Shown piece after piece: positions 26,203 through 34,299 of a DNA stretch of 64,000 nucleotides (position 1 is the stretch's first letter; every line of letters begins with the position of its first letter). Below the pieces are notes generated by a model. It ran no database searches. It was given only the letters and a program-made list of their open reading frames with translations, and was not told the origin of the DNA. The stretch comes from Phytohalomonas tamaricis (lineage in GTDB: Bacteria; Pseudomonadota; Gammaproteobacteria; Pseudomonadales; Halomonadaceae): positions 868,001 through 932,000 of the forward strand of contig NZ_PVRV01000020.1 of NCBI RefSeq assembly GCF_003012345.1. Direction: 5' to 3'. The position numbers and the translations under genes were made by a program.

Positions 26203-28452
26203 ATGCTGCACTCTATCTATCGCCATCACGTTGCGCTCACACTGACGCTCTCCTCCTCAGTCCTGTTACCCTCGTTTGCGCTGGCGCAAACGGCTACCAC
26301 GCAAGCAGATTCGGAACAGACCGCAACGCAGGATGAAAACTCGGCAGATGCCAACAAAGACGTCGAACTTGATGCCATGGTCATCCTGGGCACCGCCGAA
26401 AACACACTGAAACAGGCCCCCGGCGTTTCAACCATCACCGCTGAAGATATCGCCAAACGCCCGCCGGTCAACGATCTCTCCGATATCATCCGGCGCATGC
26501 CTGGCGTCAATCTCACCGGCAACAGCGCCAGCGGCCAGCGCGGCAACAACCGCCAGATCGATATCCGCGGCATGGGGCCGGAGAACACGCTGATCCTGAT
26601 CGACGGTGAGCCGGTCAGCTCGCGTCAGTCCGTACGCTATGGTCGTGGCGGCGAGCGCGATACCCGCGGCGACACCAACTGGGTGCCGGCAGAACAGGTC
26701 GAGCGCATCGAAGTGCTGCGCGGCCCTGCGGCAGCCCGCTACGGCTCCGGCGCCATGGGCGGGGTGGTCAACATCATCACCAAGCAACCCACCAAGGATT
26801 GGCACGGCTCGCTGAGCATCTATAACAATATCCCCGAAGATGACGACGAAGGTGCCACCAAACGCGCCGACTTCAGCCTCAGCGGCCCGCTGAGTGACGT
26901 GTTGACCTTCCGCGTTTACGGCAACGTCAGCAAGACCGACGCCGACTCACCAGACATCAACGCCGATTATTCCGCCAGCGATACGGCCGGCAACGAGGGG
27001 GTGCGCAACAAGGACATCAACGGTCTGTTGGCCTGGCAGCTTACCGAGGCACAGGAACTGGAATTCAGGGCGGGCTTCTCGCGCCAGGGCAACATCTATG
27101 CCGGCGACACCCAGACCAACAACGCCTCCGACGTCACCCAGGCGCTGGCCGAGGATGGCGCCGAAACCAACCGCATGTATCGCGAGAACTTCTCCATCCG
27201 CCACAACGGCCACTGGTCGAACCTCGACACGCGCTTGACCGCCCAGTACGAAAACACCCGTAACACGCGTCTGGACGAAGGCCTTACCGGCCGTATCGAA
27301 GGCCAGATCAGCGACGCAGACGACTATACGACCAGCGAGCTGAACGGTTATCGACTGAGCGCCGAAGCGGATTACTACGCTGACACGGCAATCGATCAGG
27401 TCTTGACCTTCGGCACCGAGTGGGATCGCAGCACGCTTGATGACCCGGGCTCGACCAGCCAGGAAGTCGCCGATGGCGAAAGCGTGTTCGGTCTGACCGG
27501 CGGCGGCCGCGACAGCAGTACCAGCTCGGAGCTGCTAGGCGTCTTCGTCGAAGACAACATCGAGCCGTGGAAAGGCACTACCATCACCCCCGGACTGCGC
27601 TTCGATCACCATACCACCTTCGGCAACCAGTGGAGTCCTAGCCTCAACGTAGCGCAGAAGTTGAGCGAGCACGTCACGCTGAAGGGCGGCATCGCGCGTG
27701 CCTTCAAGGCGCCCAACCTCTACCAGAGCAACGGCAACTATCTGCTGCGCACCAGTGGCAACGGCTGTCCGGTCGGCGTCGATGGTCCTTGCTACCTGCT
27801 GGGTAACGACGACCTGGACGCGGAAACCAGCGTCAACAAGGAGATCGGTATCCAGTACCGCAACCGCGACTGGGTGGCGGGGCTGACCTACTTCCGCAAC
27901 GACTACCACAACAAGATCGTCGCCGGCACCGAGGTGCTCGCCGTCACCGAGACGGGCAGCGCGGTCCTGCAGTGGGAAAACGCCAATCGCGCCGTCATTC
28001 AGGGCTTCGAAGGCACCTTCCAGATGCCGCTGACCAGCGATCTGCTGTGGATCAACAACGCCACCTACATGATCGAGAACGAGAACAAGGACACCGGCAA
28101 CCCGCTGTCGGTGATTCCCGAGTACACCTTGAACTCGACGCTGGACTGGACGGTCAACGAGAGGATCGACACGCAGCTGTACTGGACCTGGTACGGCAAG
28201 CAGGAGCCGGCCACACATGCCACCATGGCCCGCGAGGCGCGCTACGGCATTTCCACCGACAGCATCTCCCCGTACAGCATCTTCAGCTGGAATGCGGGTT
28301 ATCAATTCAACGCCAACCTGCGTGGCAGCTTCGGCGTACGCAATATCTTCGACAAGCGTCTTTATCGTGAAGGCAACTCCAGTGATGCCGGCGCCGCCAC
28401 CTACAACGAACCCGGTCGCTCCTTCTATACCACGCTGACCGCTTCCTTCTAA
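26203..28452 (+). CDS. TonB-dependent catecholate siderophore receptor (FepA/PfeA-like)
   Basis: A 749-residue outer-membrane receptor importing ferric siderophore with TonB energy. A signal peptide (core about 10-28, cleavage after ALA) and a plug domain follow: APGVSTITAEDIAKRPPVND, IIRRMPGVNLTG, RQIDIRGMGPENTLILIDG, VERIEVLRGPAAARYGSGAM, GGVVNIITK. The 22-strand barrel ends in a terminal Phe (FYTTLTASF). The overall pattern is that of FepA/PfeA/IroN enterobactin-type receptors. The ATG at 26203 is chosen over 26185 because AAGGGA lies 7 bases before it. A Fur box and the downstream esterase support a catecholate siderophore role. Confidence 0.9.
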   Translation: MLHSIYRHHVALTLTLSSSVLLPSFALAQTATTQADSEQTATQDENSADANKDVELDAMVILGTAENTLKQAPGVSTITAEDIAKRPPVNDLSDIIRRMPGVNLTGNSASGQRGNNRQIDIRGMGPENTLILIDGEPVSSRQSVRYGRGGERDTRGDTNWVPAEQVERIEVLRGPAAARYGSGAMGGVVNIITKQPTKDWHGSLSIYNNIPEDDDEGATKRADFSLSGPLSDVLTFRVYGNVSKTDADSPDINADYSASDTAGNEGVRNKDINGLLAWQLTEAQELEFRAGFSRQGNIYAGDTQTNNASDVTQALAEDGAETNRMYRENFSIRHNGHWSNLDTRLTAQYENTRNTRLDEGLTGRIEGQISDADDYTTSELNGYRLSAEADYYADTAIDQVLTFGTEWDRSTLDDPGSTSQEVADGESVFGLTGGGRDSSTSSELLGVFVEDNIEPWKGTTITPGLRFDHHTTFGNQWSPSLNVAQKLSEHVTLKGGIARAFKAPNLYQSNGNYLLRTSGNGCPVGVDGPCYLLGNDDLDAETSVNKEIGIQYRNRDWVAGLTYFRNDYHNKIVAGTEVLAVTETGSAVLQWENANRAVIQGFEGTFQMPLTSDLLWINNATYMIENENKDTGNPLSVIPEYTLNSTLDWTVNERIDTQLYWTWYGKQEPATHATMAREARYGISTDSISPYSIFSWNAGYQFNANLRGSFGVRNIFDKRLYREGNSSDAGAATYNEPGRSFYTTLTASF

Positions 28453-28466
28453 TCACCACTGCACAT

Positions 28467-28496
28467 CGGCCAGGCGCTGTTCACAGCGCCTGGCCG
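28467..28496 (+). terminator. 13-bp hairpin between receptor and esterase
   Basis: Perfect arms CGGCCAGGCGCTG and CAGCGCCTGGCCG around a TTCA loop begin 15 bases after the receptor stop. No T-run follows, so it may stabilise the receptor mRNA or attenuate read-through into the esterase gene rather than fully terminate. Confidence 0.6.
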
Positions 28497-28526
28497 AGCC
28501 GTTGATGACGAGTTGCAGAGGTTCCC

Positions 28527-29489
28527 TTGCGACGACTATCTACCCACGGGGCAAGACCCGATTCTTCGCAGCGCCGCCGAATGTTACAGGCGATGCTTGC
28601 CGGACTTCTTGCGGCGGCACTGCCCTGGCAGGCTGTCGCTCGTCCCGACCTGAAGCGCAAGCTCGGTCCGACCATCGCCGAACGTGGCTCTGCTTACTAC
28701 CGCTTCGAGCAACTTTATTTCGACTCCGCCGACGGCCAGCGCCGTTACCGTATCTGGCTAGGCATTCCGCGTCGTGCGGCACCCGGGCGGGGCTATCCAG
28801 TGGCCTGGCTGCTCGATGGCAACGCGGCGATGGGCGAGCTCGACGAGCCGCTGCTCGAGAACCTTTCGCGGCACGAGTCGCCGCTGATCGTCGCGCTCGG
28901 CTACGATACCGAGTTGCGCTTTGACGTCGAGGCTCGCGCTCATGACTATCTACCTGAACGCAATGCCGCCCGCACCGAAGACGTACCGCCATTTTTGCGC
29001 CATAAAGGCGGCGGTGCCGACGATTTCCTCGCCTTGATCGAAACCACGATCATGCCGGCCGTTGCCTCCCGAGCGTCGCTTGATTCACAACGACAAACGC
29101 TTTGGGGCCACTCGTTCGGCGGCCTATTCGTACTACATACTCTGTTCACCCGCCCTGAATTGTTTACCGACTATGTCGCCGTCAGCCCATCGCTGGGCTG
29201 GACGCGTGATGCAATGCTGACGGCCGCCAACAACCTCACTGCTCACGCTGGCGATCTAGACGCACGACTCTGGCTTATGCGTGGCTCACACGAGGGCAAG
29301 CGCAGCAAATCACCCACCGGCACGAACAACCTCAACGCCTTCGACGCCTTGGCGGCGTCACTTGCTGCACACCCCGGCCTCACGGTGAATACCTGCACTC
29401 TGGCGGGACTTGAGCACGGCGCGATGCTGCCAGCCTCGCTGCCTCATGCACTAAACATCGCCGCCGGCATCACGCCGTACACGTCGTGA
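28527..29489 (+). CDS. IroE-like siderophore esterase (alpha/beta hydrolase)
   Basis: A 320-residue hydrolase of the esterase D/IroE/BesA family that trims trilactone siderophores such as enterobactin. Family features: PVAWLLDGNAAM, LGYDTELRFDVEARAHDYLP, nucleophile elbow WGHSFGGLF, and a late GLEHGAML with the catalytic His. The TTG start at 28527 (AGAGG 5 bases upstream) gives an N-terminus with QRRRMLQ before a hydrophobic segment, a near-Tat signal. An ATG at 28581 would still leave a hydrophobic leader. Export to the periplasm is therefore likely, as for IroE. It lies 74 bases downstream of the receptor. Confidence 0.82.
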   Translation: MRRLSTHGARPDSSQRRRMLQAMLAGLLAAALPWQAVARPDLKRKLGPTIAERGSAYYRFEQLYFDSADGQRRYRIWLGIPRRAAPGRGYPVAWLLDGNAAMGELDEPLLENLSRHESPLIVALGYDTELRFDVEARAHDYLPERNAARTEDVPPFLRHKGGGADDFLALIETTIMPAVASRASLDSQRQTLWGHSFGGLFVLHTLFTRPELFTDYVAVSPSLGWTRDAMLTAANNLTAHAGDLDARLWLMRGSHEGKRSKSPTGTNNLNAFDALAASLAAHPGLTVNTCTLAGLEHGAMLPASLPHALNIAAGITPYTS

Positions 29490-29506
29490 CTTCCGGTGAA
29501 ATCAAA

Positions 29507-29529
29507 AAGCCCACCGTAAAGGTGGGCTT
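29507..29529. terminator. Bidirectional terminator, esterase/glutathione transferase
   Basis: AAGCCCACC-GTAAA-GGTGGGCTT is a perfect 9-bp stem in the 47-base gap between convergent genes. The minus strand continues into a run of five T, so it is strongest for the glutathione transferase gene. Confidence 0.85.
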
Positions 29530-29536
29530 GATGCGC

Positions 29537-30256
29537 TCACTTGCTGATGTCGCCGACCCGCGTCGCCTCCCGAGCATAGCCACCGAAGGCGTCGAGCAGA
29601 CGCGCCTGCCACTGGCCGACAACGTCATTCGCTTCGAACAAATCTTCACTGAGCACGGTGTAAGGCATCATGAAGAAACCGAAGGCGAGATAATCCGCTC
29701 CGCCCGGCGCGTCACCGTCGATATAAGGCGCCTCACTCAAGCGTGCGCGCAATGGTGCCAGCGCAGAGGCAAGCATCTGCCGACCCTGCTCGGGGTTCTT
29801 GAACGATTCAAGCGTGGTACCGAAGCGCTTCTCACGTGTTTCACGAAAATAGTCACGATCTTCAGGGGCAAGGAGCGCGAAGATATCGAGAATCGCGATC
29901 TTCATGATTGCCGGCGCCAATTGGGCCTCCGACCAGTACTTGATAAAACGAGCCCGTTCCTGGGCCATTTCATTGCCAAGCAGCGGCTTGTCAGGATAAG
30001 AGCGATCGAGATAGCGCATGATCTCAAAGCTATCAGTGACAGTAGTACCATCTTCATCGGTCAATACCGGCACCTTGCGCTCCGGCTCAGGCCCCTGTCC
30101 CGAAAACGCCAAGGCCTCCTTTTCGGTAAAATGCCACGGGATGGTATCGAACGGCAGCCCCTTGTGCTTGAGTGCTAGCTTGGCCCGCCAGCAATAAGGC
30201 GAGAAGCGCAGCCTGTCATCCTTTCCACATAGATCGTAAAGCGTTCGTACCGCCAT
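29537..30256 (-). CDS. Glutathione S-transferase family protein (LigE-like)
   Basis: A 239-residue two-domain glutathione transferase homologue. The N-terminal thioredoxin fold shows RFSPYCWRAKLALKHKGLPF, the glutathione-binding RKVPVLTDEDG (cis-Pro) and VTDSFEIMRYLDRSYP; an all-helical C-terminal domain follows. The SPYCWR start and IPWHFTEKE resemble the beta-etherase LigE branch, but this does not establish a lignin substrate. The ATG at 30256 follows AAGGAG by 8 bases; an upstream in-frame codon at 30274 lies before that site. Confidence 0.83.
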   Translation of the reverse strand: MAVRTLYDLCGKDDRLRFSPYCWRAKLALKHKGLPFDTIPWHFTEKEALAFSGQGPEPERKVPVLTDEDGTTVTDSFEIMRYLDRSYPDKPLLGNEMAQERARFIKYWSEAQLAPAIMKIAILDIFALLAPEDRDYFRETREKRFGTTLESFKNPEQGRQMLASALAPLRARLSEAPYIDGDAPGGADYLAFGFFMMPYTVLSEDLFEANDVVGQWQARLLDAFGGYAREATRVGDISK

Positions 30257-30647
30257 GCAGTTCTCCTTGAACAAAGCGTTGCCAGCTACGTTCGCAGCCT
30301 AATTACCATTCTTGTAATGTAGCAGGTATAATGTCCCGATTCGTCGCAGTGAACCTTTTTACCGCCCCGTAGTCTCAGTTGTCCCTATCCTTTCGTATAA
30401 TCCATTGCACGCTTATTAAGCACTAACTCACTGCATCTTTAGGCTTTCCTGTAGATCAAGGCATCGTTGATGATGGTTCAGCCTAGAAAATTGCGTAATT
30501 TCTTAATTAGCAGCAATGACTAGAACAAGTTTAGCGGCCACTCCATCAGTACCGTTGCGCCGTAAGTGATGTTCGGCAGCACCCCTCTCAGGCAGCCATT
30601 GGTCTGCGTATCAGACTGAGCCCATTACTGATAAGGACTCTCTTTAT
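30257..30647. other. Intergenic region upstream of the GNAT-nitrilase gene
   Basis: No gene is supportable in these 391 bases between divergent genes. TTACCA (30303) and TATAAT (30327) 18 bases apart form a plausible sigma70 promoter on the plus strand, and a second TATAAT lies at 30396. AAATT-GCGT-AATTT near 30490 is a small inverted repeat. AAGGA precedes the downstream ATG. Confidence 0.35.
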
Positions 30648-32195
30648 ATGTCCATCGAAGAATTACATTTGCATCTTTGCAACCTCGAATCCAGCGATTA
30701 TGACGAGCTCAAGGTACTCATGGATGCTGTCTATGACGATATCGGTGGTTGCTGGCCCAAACATACGATCGACAAACTGATTACCGACTTTCCCGATGGT
30801 CAGATTGCGATCAAGGATGACGGCAAAATCGTCGGCGTCGCCCTGACAGCGCTGGTTGATTACAACGTGTTTTCCAACCCGCATAAGTACGACGATCTGA
30901 TCGGCAAGCGCGAAGTCATCCTTAATAATCCTGATGGCGATGCGCTCTACGGTCTTGATGTACTGATCGACCCAAGCTATCGCGGCTACCGCCTCGGTCG
31001 ACGCCTGTATGAAGCGCGCAAGGAACTGTGCCGCTCGATGAACCTGCGCGCGATTCTCGCCGGCGGCCGGGTGCCCAACTATTACGAGCATGCCGATGAA
31101 TTGACGGCGACGCAGTATATCGACAAGGTCTCACGCAAGGAGATCTACGACCCGATTCTGTCGTTTCAGCTCGCCAATGATTTCCTGGTCAAGCGTCTGC
31201 TGCGCAAGTATTTGCCTGAAGATGAGCGCTCAATGGGCTATGCGACATTGCTTGAGTGGAACAACATTCTGTTCGAGCCGGCTGAGCGTGTCCTGCAGTC
31301 ACGCAAGACCGAAGTGCGTGTCGGCGCGGTGCAGTGGCAGATGCGTGAATTTGCCTCGGTCGAGCAGGTGCTGCAGCAGGTCGAGTTCTATGTCGATGCG
31401 ATCGCCGATTACCAGAGCGATTTCGCTGTCTTCCCGGAGCTGTTCAATACACCGTTGATGGGCTTGACTGACCAGTCCGACCAGGTCAAGGCAATCCATT
31501 TCCTGGCCGGTTTCACCGAGCGTTTCAAGACTGAAATCTCGCGCATGGCGGTGTCCTATAATATCAACATCATTGCCGGATCGATGGTCGAAGAAGGCGA
31601 GGACGGCAAGCTCTACAACGTCTCCTATCTCTGCCATCGCGACGGCGAGATCGATCGTCAGGCCAAGCTGCACATCACGCCGCAGGAGCGTCGTGACTGG
31701 GTGGTCGAGGGTGGCGATGCGCTGCAGGTATTTGAGACCGATGCCGGACGGATCGGCATCCTGATCTGCTACGACGTTGAATTCCCCGAGCTGCCGCGCC
31801 TGCTGGCCGAGCAGGACATGGACATTCTGTTCGTGCCATTCTGGACCGATACCAAGAACAGTTATCTGCGCGTGCGCCACTGTGCCCAGGCGCGGGCGAT
31901 CGAGAACGAATGTTATGTCGTGGTCTGCGGCAGCGTGGGTAACGTACCATCGATCGAGAACCTCGATGTGCAGTACGCCCAGTCATCGGTATTCTCGCCG
32001 TCGGATTTCGCCTTCCCACACGACGCGGTAATGTCGGAAACCACGCCCAACACCGAGATGCTGATGTTCTCCGATCTCGACCTGCGCCGTCTGCGCGTGG
32101 TCAGAAGCGAAGGGTCAGTGACCAACCTGAAAGACCGCCGCAAGGATCTTTTCGATCTGCGCTGGCGCGACTGGTCGCTGAAAGCCGGCTGCTGA
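30648..32195 (+). CDS. GNAT-nitrilase fusion protein
   Basis: A 515-residue two-domain protein: an N-terminal GNAT acetyltransferase (about 1-190, acetyl-CoA loop RGYRLGRRLYEARKE at 112-126) fused to a C-terminal carbon-nitrogen hydrolase (about 222-500). The nitrilase triad is complete: Glu264 (FPELFN), Lys340 (AKLHITPQER) and Cys374 (ILICYDVEFPE). Many bacteria encode this fusion, but its substrate is not known to me. The hydrolase half could deamidate or hydrolyse an amide that the GNAT half makes or recognises; that is inference. mtfA starts 22 bases downstream, so cotranscription is likely. Confidence 0.88.
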   Translation: MSIEELHLHLCNLESSDYDELKVLMDAVYDDIGGCWPKHTIDKLITDFPDGQIAIKDDGKIVGVALTALVDYNVFSNPHKYDDLIGKREVILNNPDGDALYGLDVLIDPSYRGYRLGRRLYEARKELCRSMNLRAILAGGRVPNYYEHADELTATQYIDKVSRKEIYDPILSFQLANDFLVKRLLRKYLPEDERSMGYATLLEWNNILFEPAERVLQSRKTEVRVGAVQWQMREFASVEQVLQQVEFYVDAIADYQSDFAVFPELFNTPLMGLTDQSDQVKAIHFLAGFTERFKTEISRMAVSYNINIIAGSMVEEGEDGKLYNVSYLCHRDGEIDRQAKLHITPQERRDWVVEGGDALQVFETDAGRIGILICYDVEFPELPRLLAEQDMDILFVPFWTDTKNSYLRVRHCAQARAIENECYVVVCGSVGNVPSIENLDVQYAQSSVFSPSDFAFPHDAVMSETTPNTEMLMFSDLDLRRLRVVRSEGSVTNLKDRRKDLFDLRWRDWSLKAGC

Positions 32196-32217
32196 GGCTC
32201 AGAGAGCATGAGACGGC

Positions 32218-32994
32218 ATGGGCTGGCTTAAGGACTTAAAACGGCGGCACGACGTGGGCCGCCATCCCTTCCCCGAGCAGGCATGGCGCGAGGCAATCTC
32301 GCGTCTGCCAATACTCGCCGGTCTTGACGATGCCCAGCAGAGGCGACTTGGCGAGCGGGCCTGGCGCTTGCTGCATCGGCTGCGGCTGACACTGCCGCCC
32401 GGGCTCGATTGGGGCTGGCGTGAACGGCTGGGGATCGCGGCCCAAGTCAGCCTGATGACGCTTGAATGGCGCGAGGATGATGCCGTTTCAGCCTTCACCA
32501 ATGTCCATGAAATCGTCATCGTGCCGGACGCCTTCCGGCGTCGGGTCGAGGAGATGGATGAGACCGGTGTGGTTCATGAGTTCGACGACGAGCGGGTGGG
32601 TGAGACGTCCTATCAAGGACCGGTGGTGCTGTCGCTGACCGATATCGAGCACAGCGGTAACTGGGCGGGGTTCAATGTCATCATCCATGAGTTCAGCCAC
32701 AAGCTCGACATGGGCAACTCGATGGATGTTGATGGCTTCCCGCCGCTACCGCGTGACATGTCGGCCAAGGAGTGGCACCGCATTTATACCGCCGTGTGGG
32801 ACGATCTACAGGCACACCTTGAACGCGGCGAGCCGACGCCGATCGATGGTTACGCCGCCACTCACCCCGGTGAATGCTTCGCGGTGACGTGTGAATATTT
32901 CTTCAGCGCACCAGACGAGCTCGCCGCCGCCTATCCCGAGCTCTATGCCCTGCTCGGGCGCTACTTCCGCCAAGACCCGCTGGCACGGCTGTGA
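32218..32994 (+). CDS. mtfA: Zinc-dependent peptidase MtfA
   Basis: A 258-residue M90 peptidase. In E. coli MtfA binds the repressor Mlc and so affects ptsG expression. The zinc motif HEFSHKLD (157-164) and the second conserved region HPGECFAVTCEYFF with the third ligand Glu are both present, and length matches the E. coli protein (265). No mlc or ptsG gene is nearby. It probably shares a transcript with the GNAT-nitrilase gene. Confidence 0.9.
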   Translation: MGWLKDLKRRHDVGRHPFPEQAWREAISRLPILAGLDDAQQRRLGERAWRLLHRLRLTLPPGLDWGWRERLGIAAQVSLMTLEWREDDAVSAFTNVHEIVIVPDAFRRRVEEMDETGVVHEFDDERVGETSYQGPVVLSLTDIEHSGNWAGFNVIIHEFSHKLDMGNSMDVDGFPPLPRDMSAKEWHRIYTAVWDDLQAHLERGEPTPIDGYAATHPGECFAVTCEYFFSAPDELAAAYPELYALLGRYFRQDPLARL

Positions 32995-33031
32995 GCGCGG
33001 GGGCGGTGCGCGCGGTCATGTTTCCTGCGTA

Positions 33032-33094
33032 CTGAAGGAAGGCATCGGCGTGATCGACAGCTCCGTCGCCGGCCTCGGTGGCTACCCGTATGCC
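33032..33094 (+). pseudogene. Fragment of hydroxymethylglutaryl-CoA lyase
   Basis: These 63 bases translate to LKEGIGVIDSSVAGLGGYPYA, which matches the highly conserved DSSVAGLGGCPYA region of HMG-CoA lyase (leucine degradation), with Tyr in place of the catalytic Cys. Homology stops abruptly after PYA. Nothing of the rest of the gene is present, so this is a relic left by recombination or deletion just after mtfA. Confidence 0.72.
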
Positions 33095-33144
33095 CCGCCA
33101 ACTTCCAATAGCTTTTCTTTGAGATACTGGTTGATTCCTGACAT
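33082..33144 (-). pseudogene. Truncated 5' end of an unidentified gene
   Basis: AAGGAG precedes an ATG that opens a 20-codon frame (MSGINQYLKEKLLEVGGAYG) ending exactly in the HMG-CoA lyase fragment. The good ribosome site and abrupt end at the junction suggest the cut-off start of a once longer gene; a real 20-residue peptide is a less likely alternative. Confidence 0.35.
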
Positions 33145-33381
33145 AAATTCTCCTTTTTTTGCCAAGAGCGCACCAATCTATTTACTTCCCGCCCCCATGT
33201 GAAATAGAGACCGCAACCTCGCCGTTTTTGGCCTTTGCGCGTCAATTGGCGGTACGCTCTCTCTTTGCCGAACGCTAAGAAAGTAAAATATAATTCTCGC
33301 AATAAGCCGCCTATTTAAGAATGGCAGCGAGTAAATGGTTCGGCTTGATTCGCTGGTTAGAAAGAAGTCCCCGACTGAGTC

Positions 33382-33867
33382 CTACGGCGCCACCTCATCA
33401 AGCTGAATAATTCTGACTCTCCGGCCGGTCATTTTTTCTAGCTGTTCATGCATAACGATTTGGTTTTCTTTCAAAGTATCGGCGAGGCCTTTCACCTCAC
33501 AAAAGAACCACTCCCCTGTCTGGGGACAAAAAGAAAACAAATCCGGATGACCTGACGGCGCACTCATCAAATAATCAAAAACCGGCTCGGGAACCAGCTC
33601 GGAAAATAAACGAAGCTTTCTTGGATGGCTTTTGGCGCAATATTTTTCCATCAAGCTAACATAACCCGTGGATTCGTAGAGCAGCACCGAACTTAGCCAC
33701 TCAAAGAAGTGGTATTTTCGCTGATGCTCGGTCGTGAGAATCCTGACATCATCAGAGTCAAATAAATCCGGATATCTTTTGACCCACTCTTCGCTCAGCT
33801 CTCCTGTCCGAAATTTTTCCCGCCTTTCTGGGTGAAACACAAAAACAAAGTCTGAATCACGGCTCAT
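33382..33867 (-). CDS. Stand-alone VRR-NUC-type nuclease-like protein
   Basis: A 161-residue protein whose C-terminal half has the VRR-NUC (PD-(D/E)xK) pattern: GHPDLFSF (Asp109), FFCEVKGLAD (Glu124, Lys126), then LKENQ (Gln136). This fold cuts or binds branched DNA in phage, mobile-element and FAN1-type proteins; small stand-alone versions often sit in accessory DNA. The gene is visibly AT-richer than its neighbours and sits among gene fragments, both consistent with transfer. No partner helicase or methylase is adjacent. Activity is plausible since all core residues remain. Confidence 0.68.
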   Translation of the reverse strand: MSRDSDFVFVFHPERREKFRTGELSEEWVKRYPDLFDSDDVRILTTEHQRKYHFFEWLSSVLLYESTGYVSLMEKYCAKSHPRKLRLFSELVPEPVFDYLMSAPSGHPDLFSFCPQTGEWFFCEVKGLADTLKENQIVMHEQLEKMTGRRVRIIQLDEVAP

Positions 33868-34254
33868 TGTTGCTCTCTACTATTTTTAACGCTTGCATAA
33901 TGGACTAGTTTATAGCGCCAGCGGAAAACCAAAGCTGATGGATCGGGAGGAGGCCACTATGCGAGGGGAAACGCTACCGCCCCTACCCTGCAAGCACTGA
34001 TCGTTCTATCAATCGCCTGCGATAGTCCTTGGTTACTCGTATACCTCTAGCATCATCGGCAGAACCTTATATGCCCTAAATAATCCCCTGATCCAGAAAG
34101 AAAAATCCCATTTCATCACTGATAAATAATGCTCCACGGCATTGATTCGCCGCGACTATCTTGAAAACGACACTCGTATTGCGCCTAGAATGGAGGCCAT
34201 CCTCTCGCGCCGGACACAATCAAATCTCAACGCTCCATTAAGGAGGCTTATCTC
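33868..34254. other. Intergenic region in the scar zone
   Basis: 387 bases of comparatively AT-rich sequence with no frame I can support. A purine-rich GGGAGGAGG at about 33946 precedes only a 13-codon frame. The right end has AAGGAGG ahead of the ATG at 34255. Confidence 0.4.
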
Positions 34255-34299
34255 ATGTCTCTGACGCCTTCCAGCATGATCGAACTGGGCTCTCCCCTG
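34255..34299 (+). pseudogene. 5' remnant of a peroxiredoxin/thioredoxin-like gene
   Basis: AAGGAGG is followed by an ATG giving MSLTPSSMIELGSPLP, which resembles the first residues of AhpC/TSA-like thioredoxin-family proteins (typically ...PSTMLxLGxxAPDF). The similarity ends where fabF sequence begins in another frame, so only the start of the gene survives. The identification rests on a short match. Confidence 0.4.

Larger units (their letters stand above)
32995..33381. other. Recombination scar after mtfA
   Basis: This 387-base stretch holds the two fragments listed above and then AT-richer sequence up to the VRR-NUC gene. Other open frames across it do not resemble proteins I know. No insertion sequence ends were recognised. 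Confidence 0.5.

Noticed and set aside
27535-28305. 256-codon open frame antisense to the TonB receptor
   Set aside because: It lies opposite a well-supported receptor gene, with no ribosome site or recognisable motif.
32961-33302. 113-codon minus-strand frame after mtfA
   Set aside because: It spans the junction of unrelated fragments; its C-terminal part is Arg-rich antisense of mtfA. Only short remnants there can be supported.
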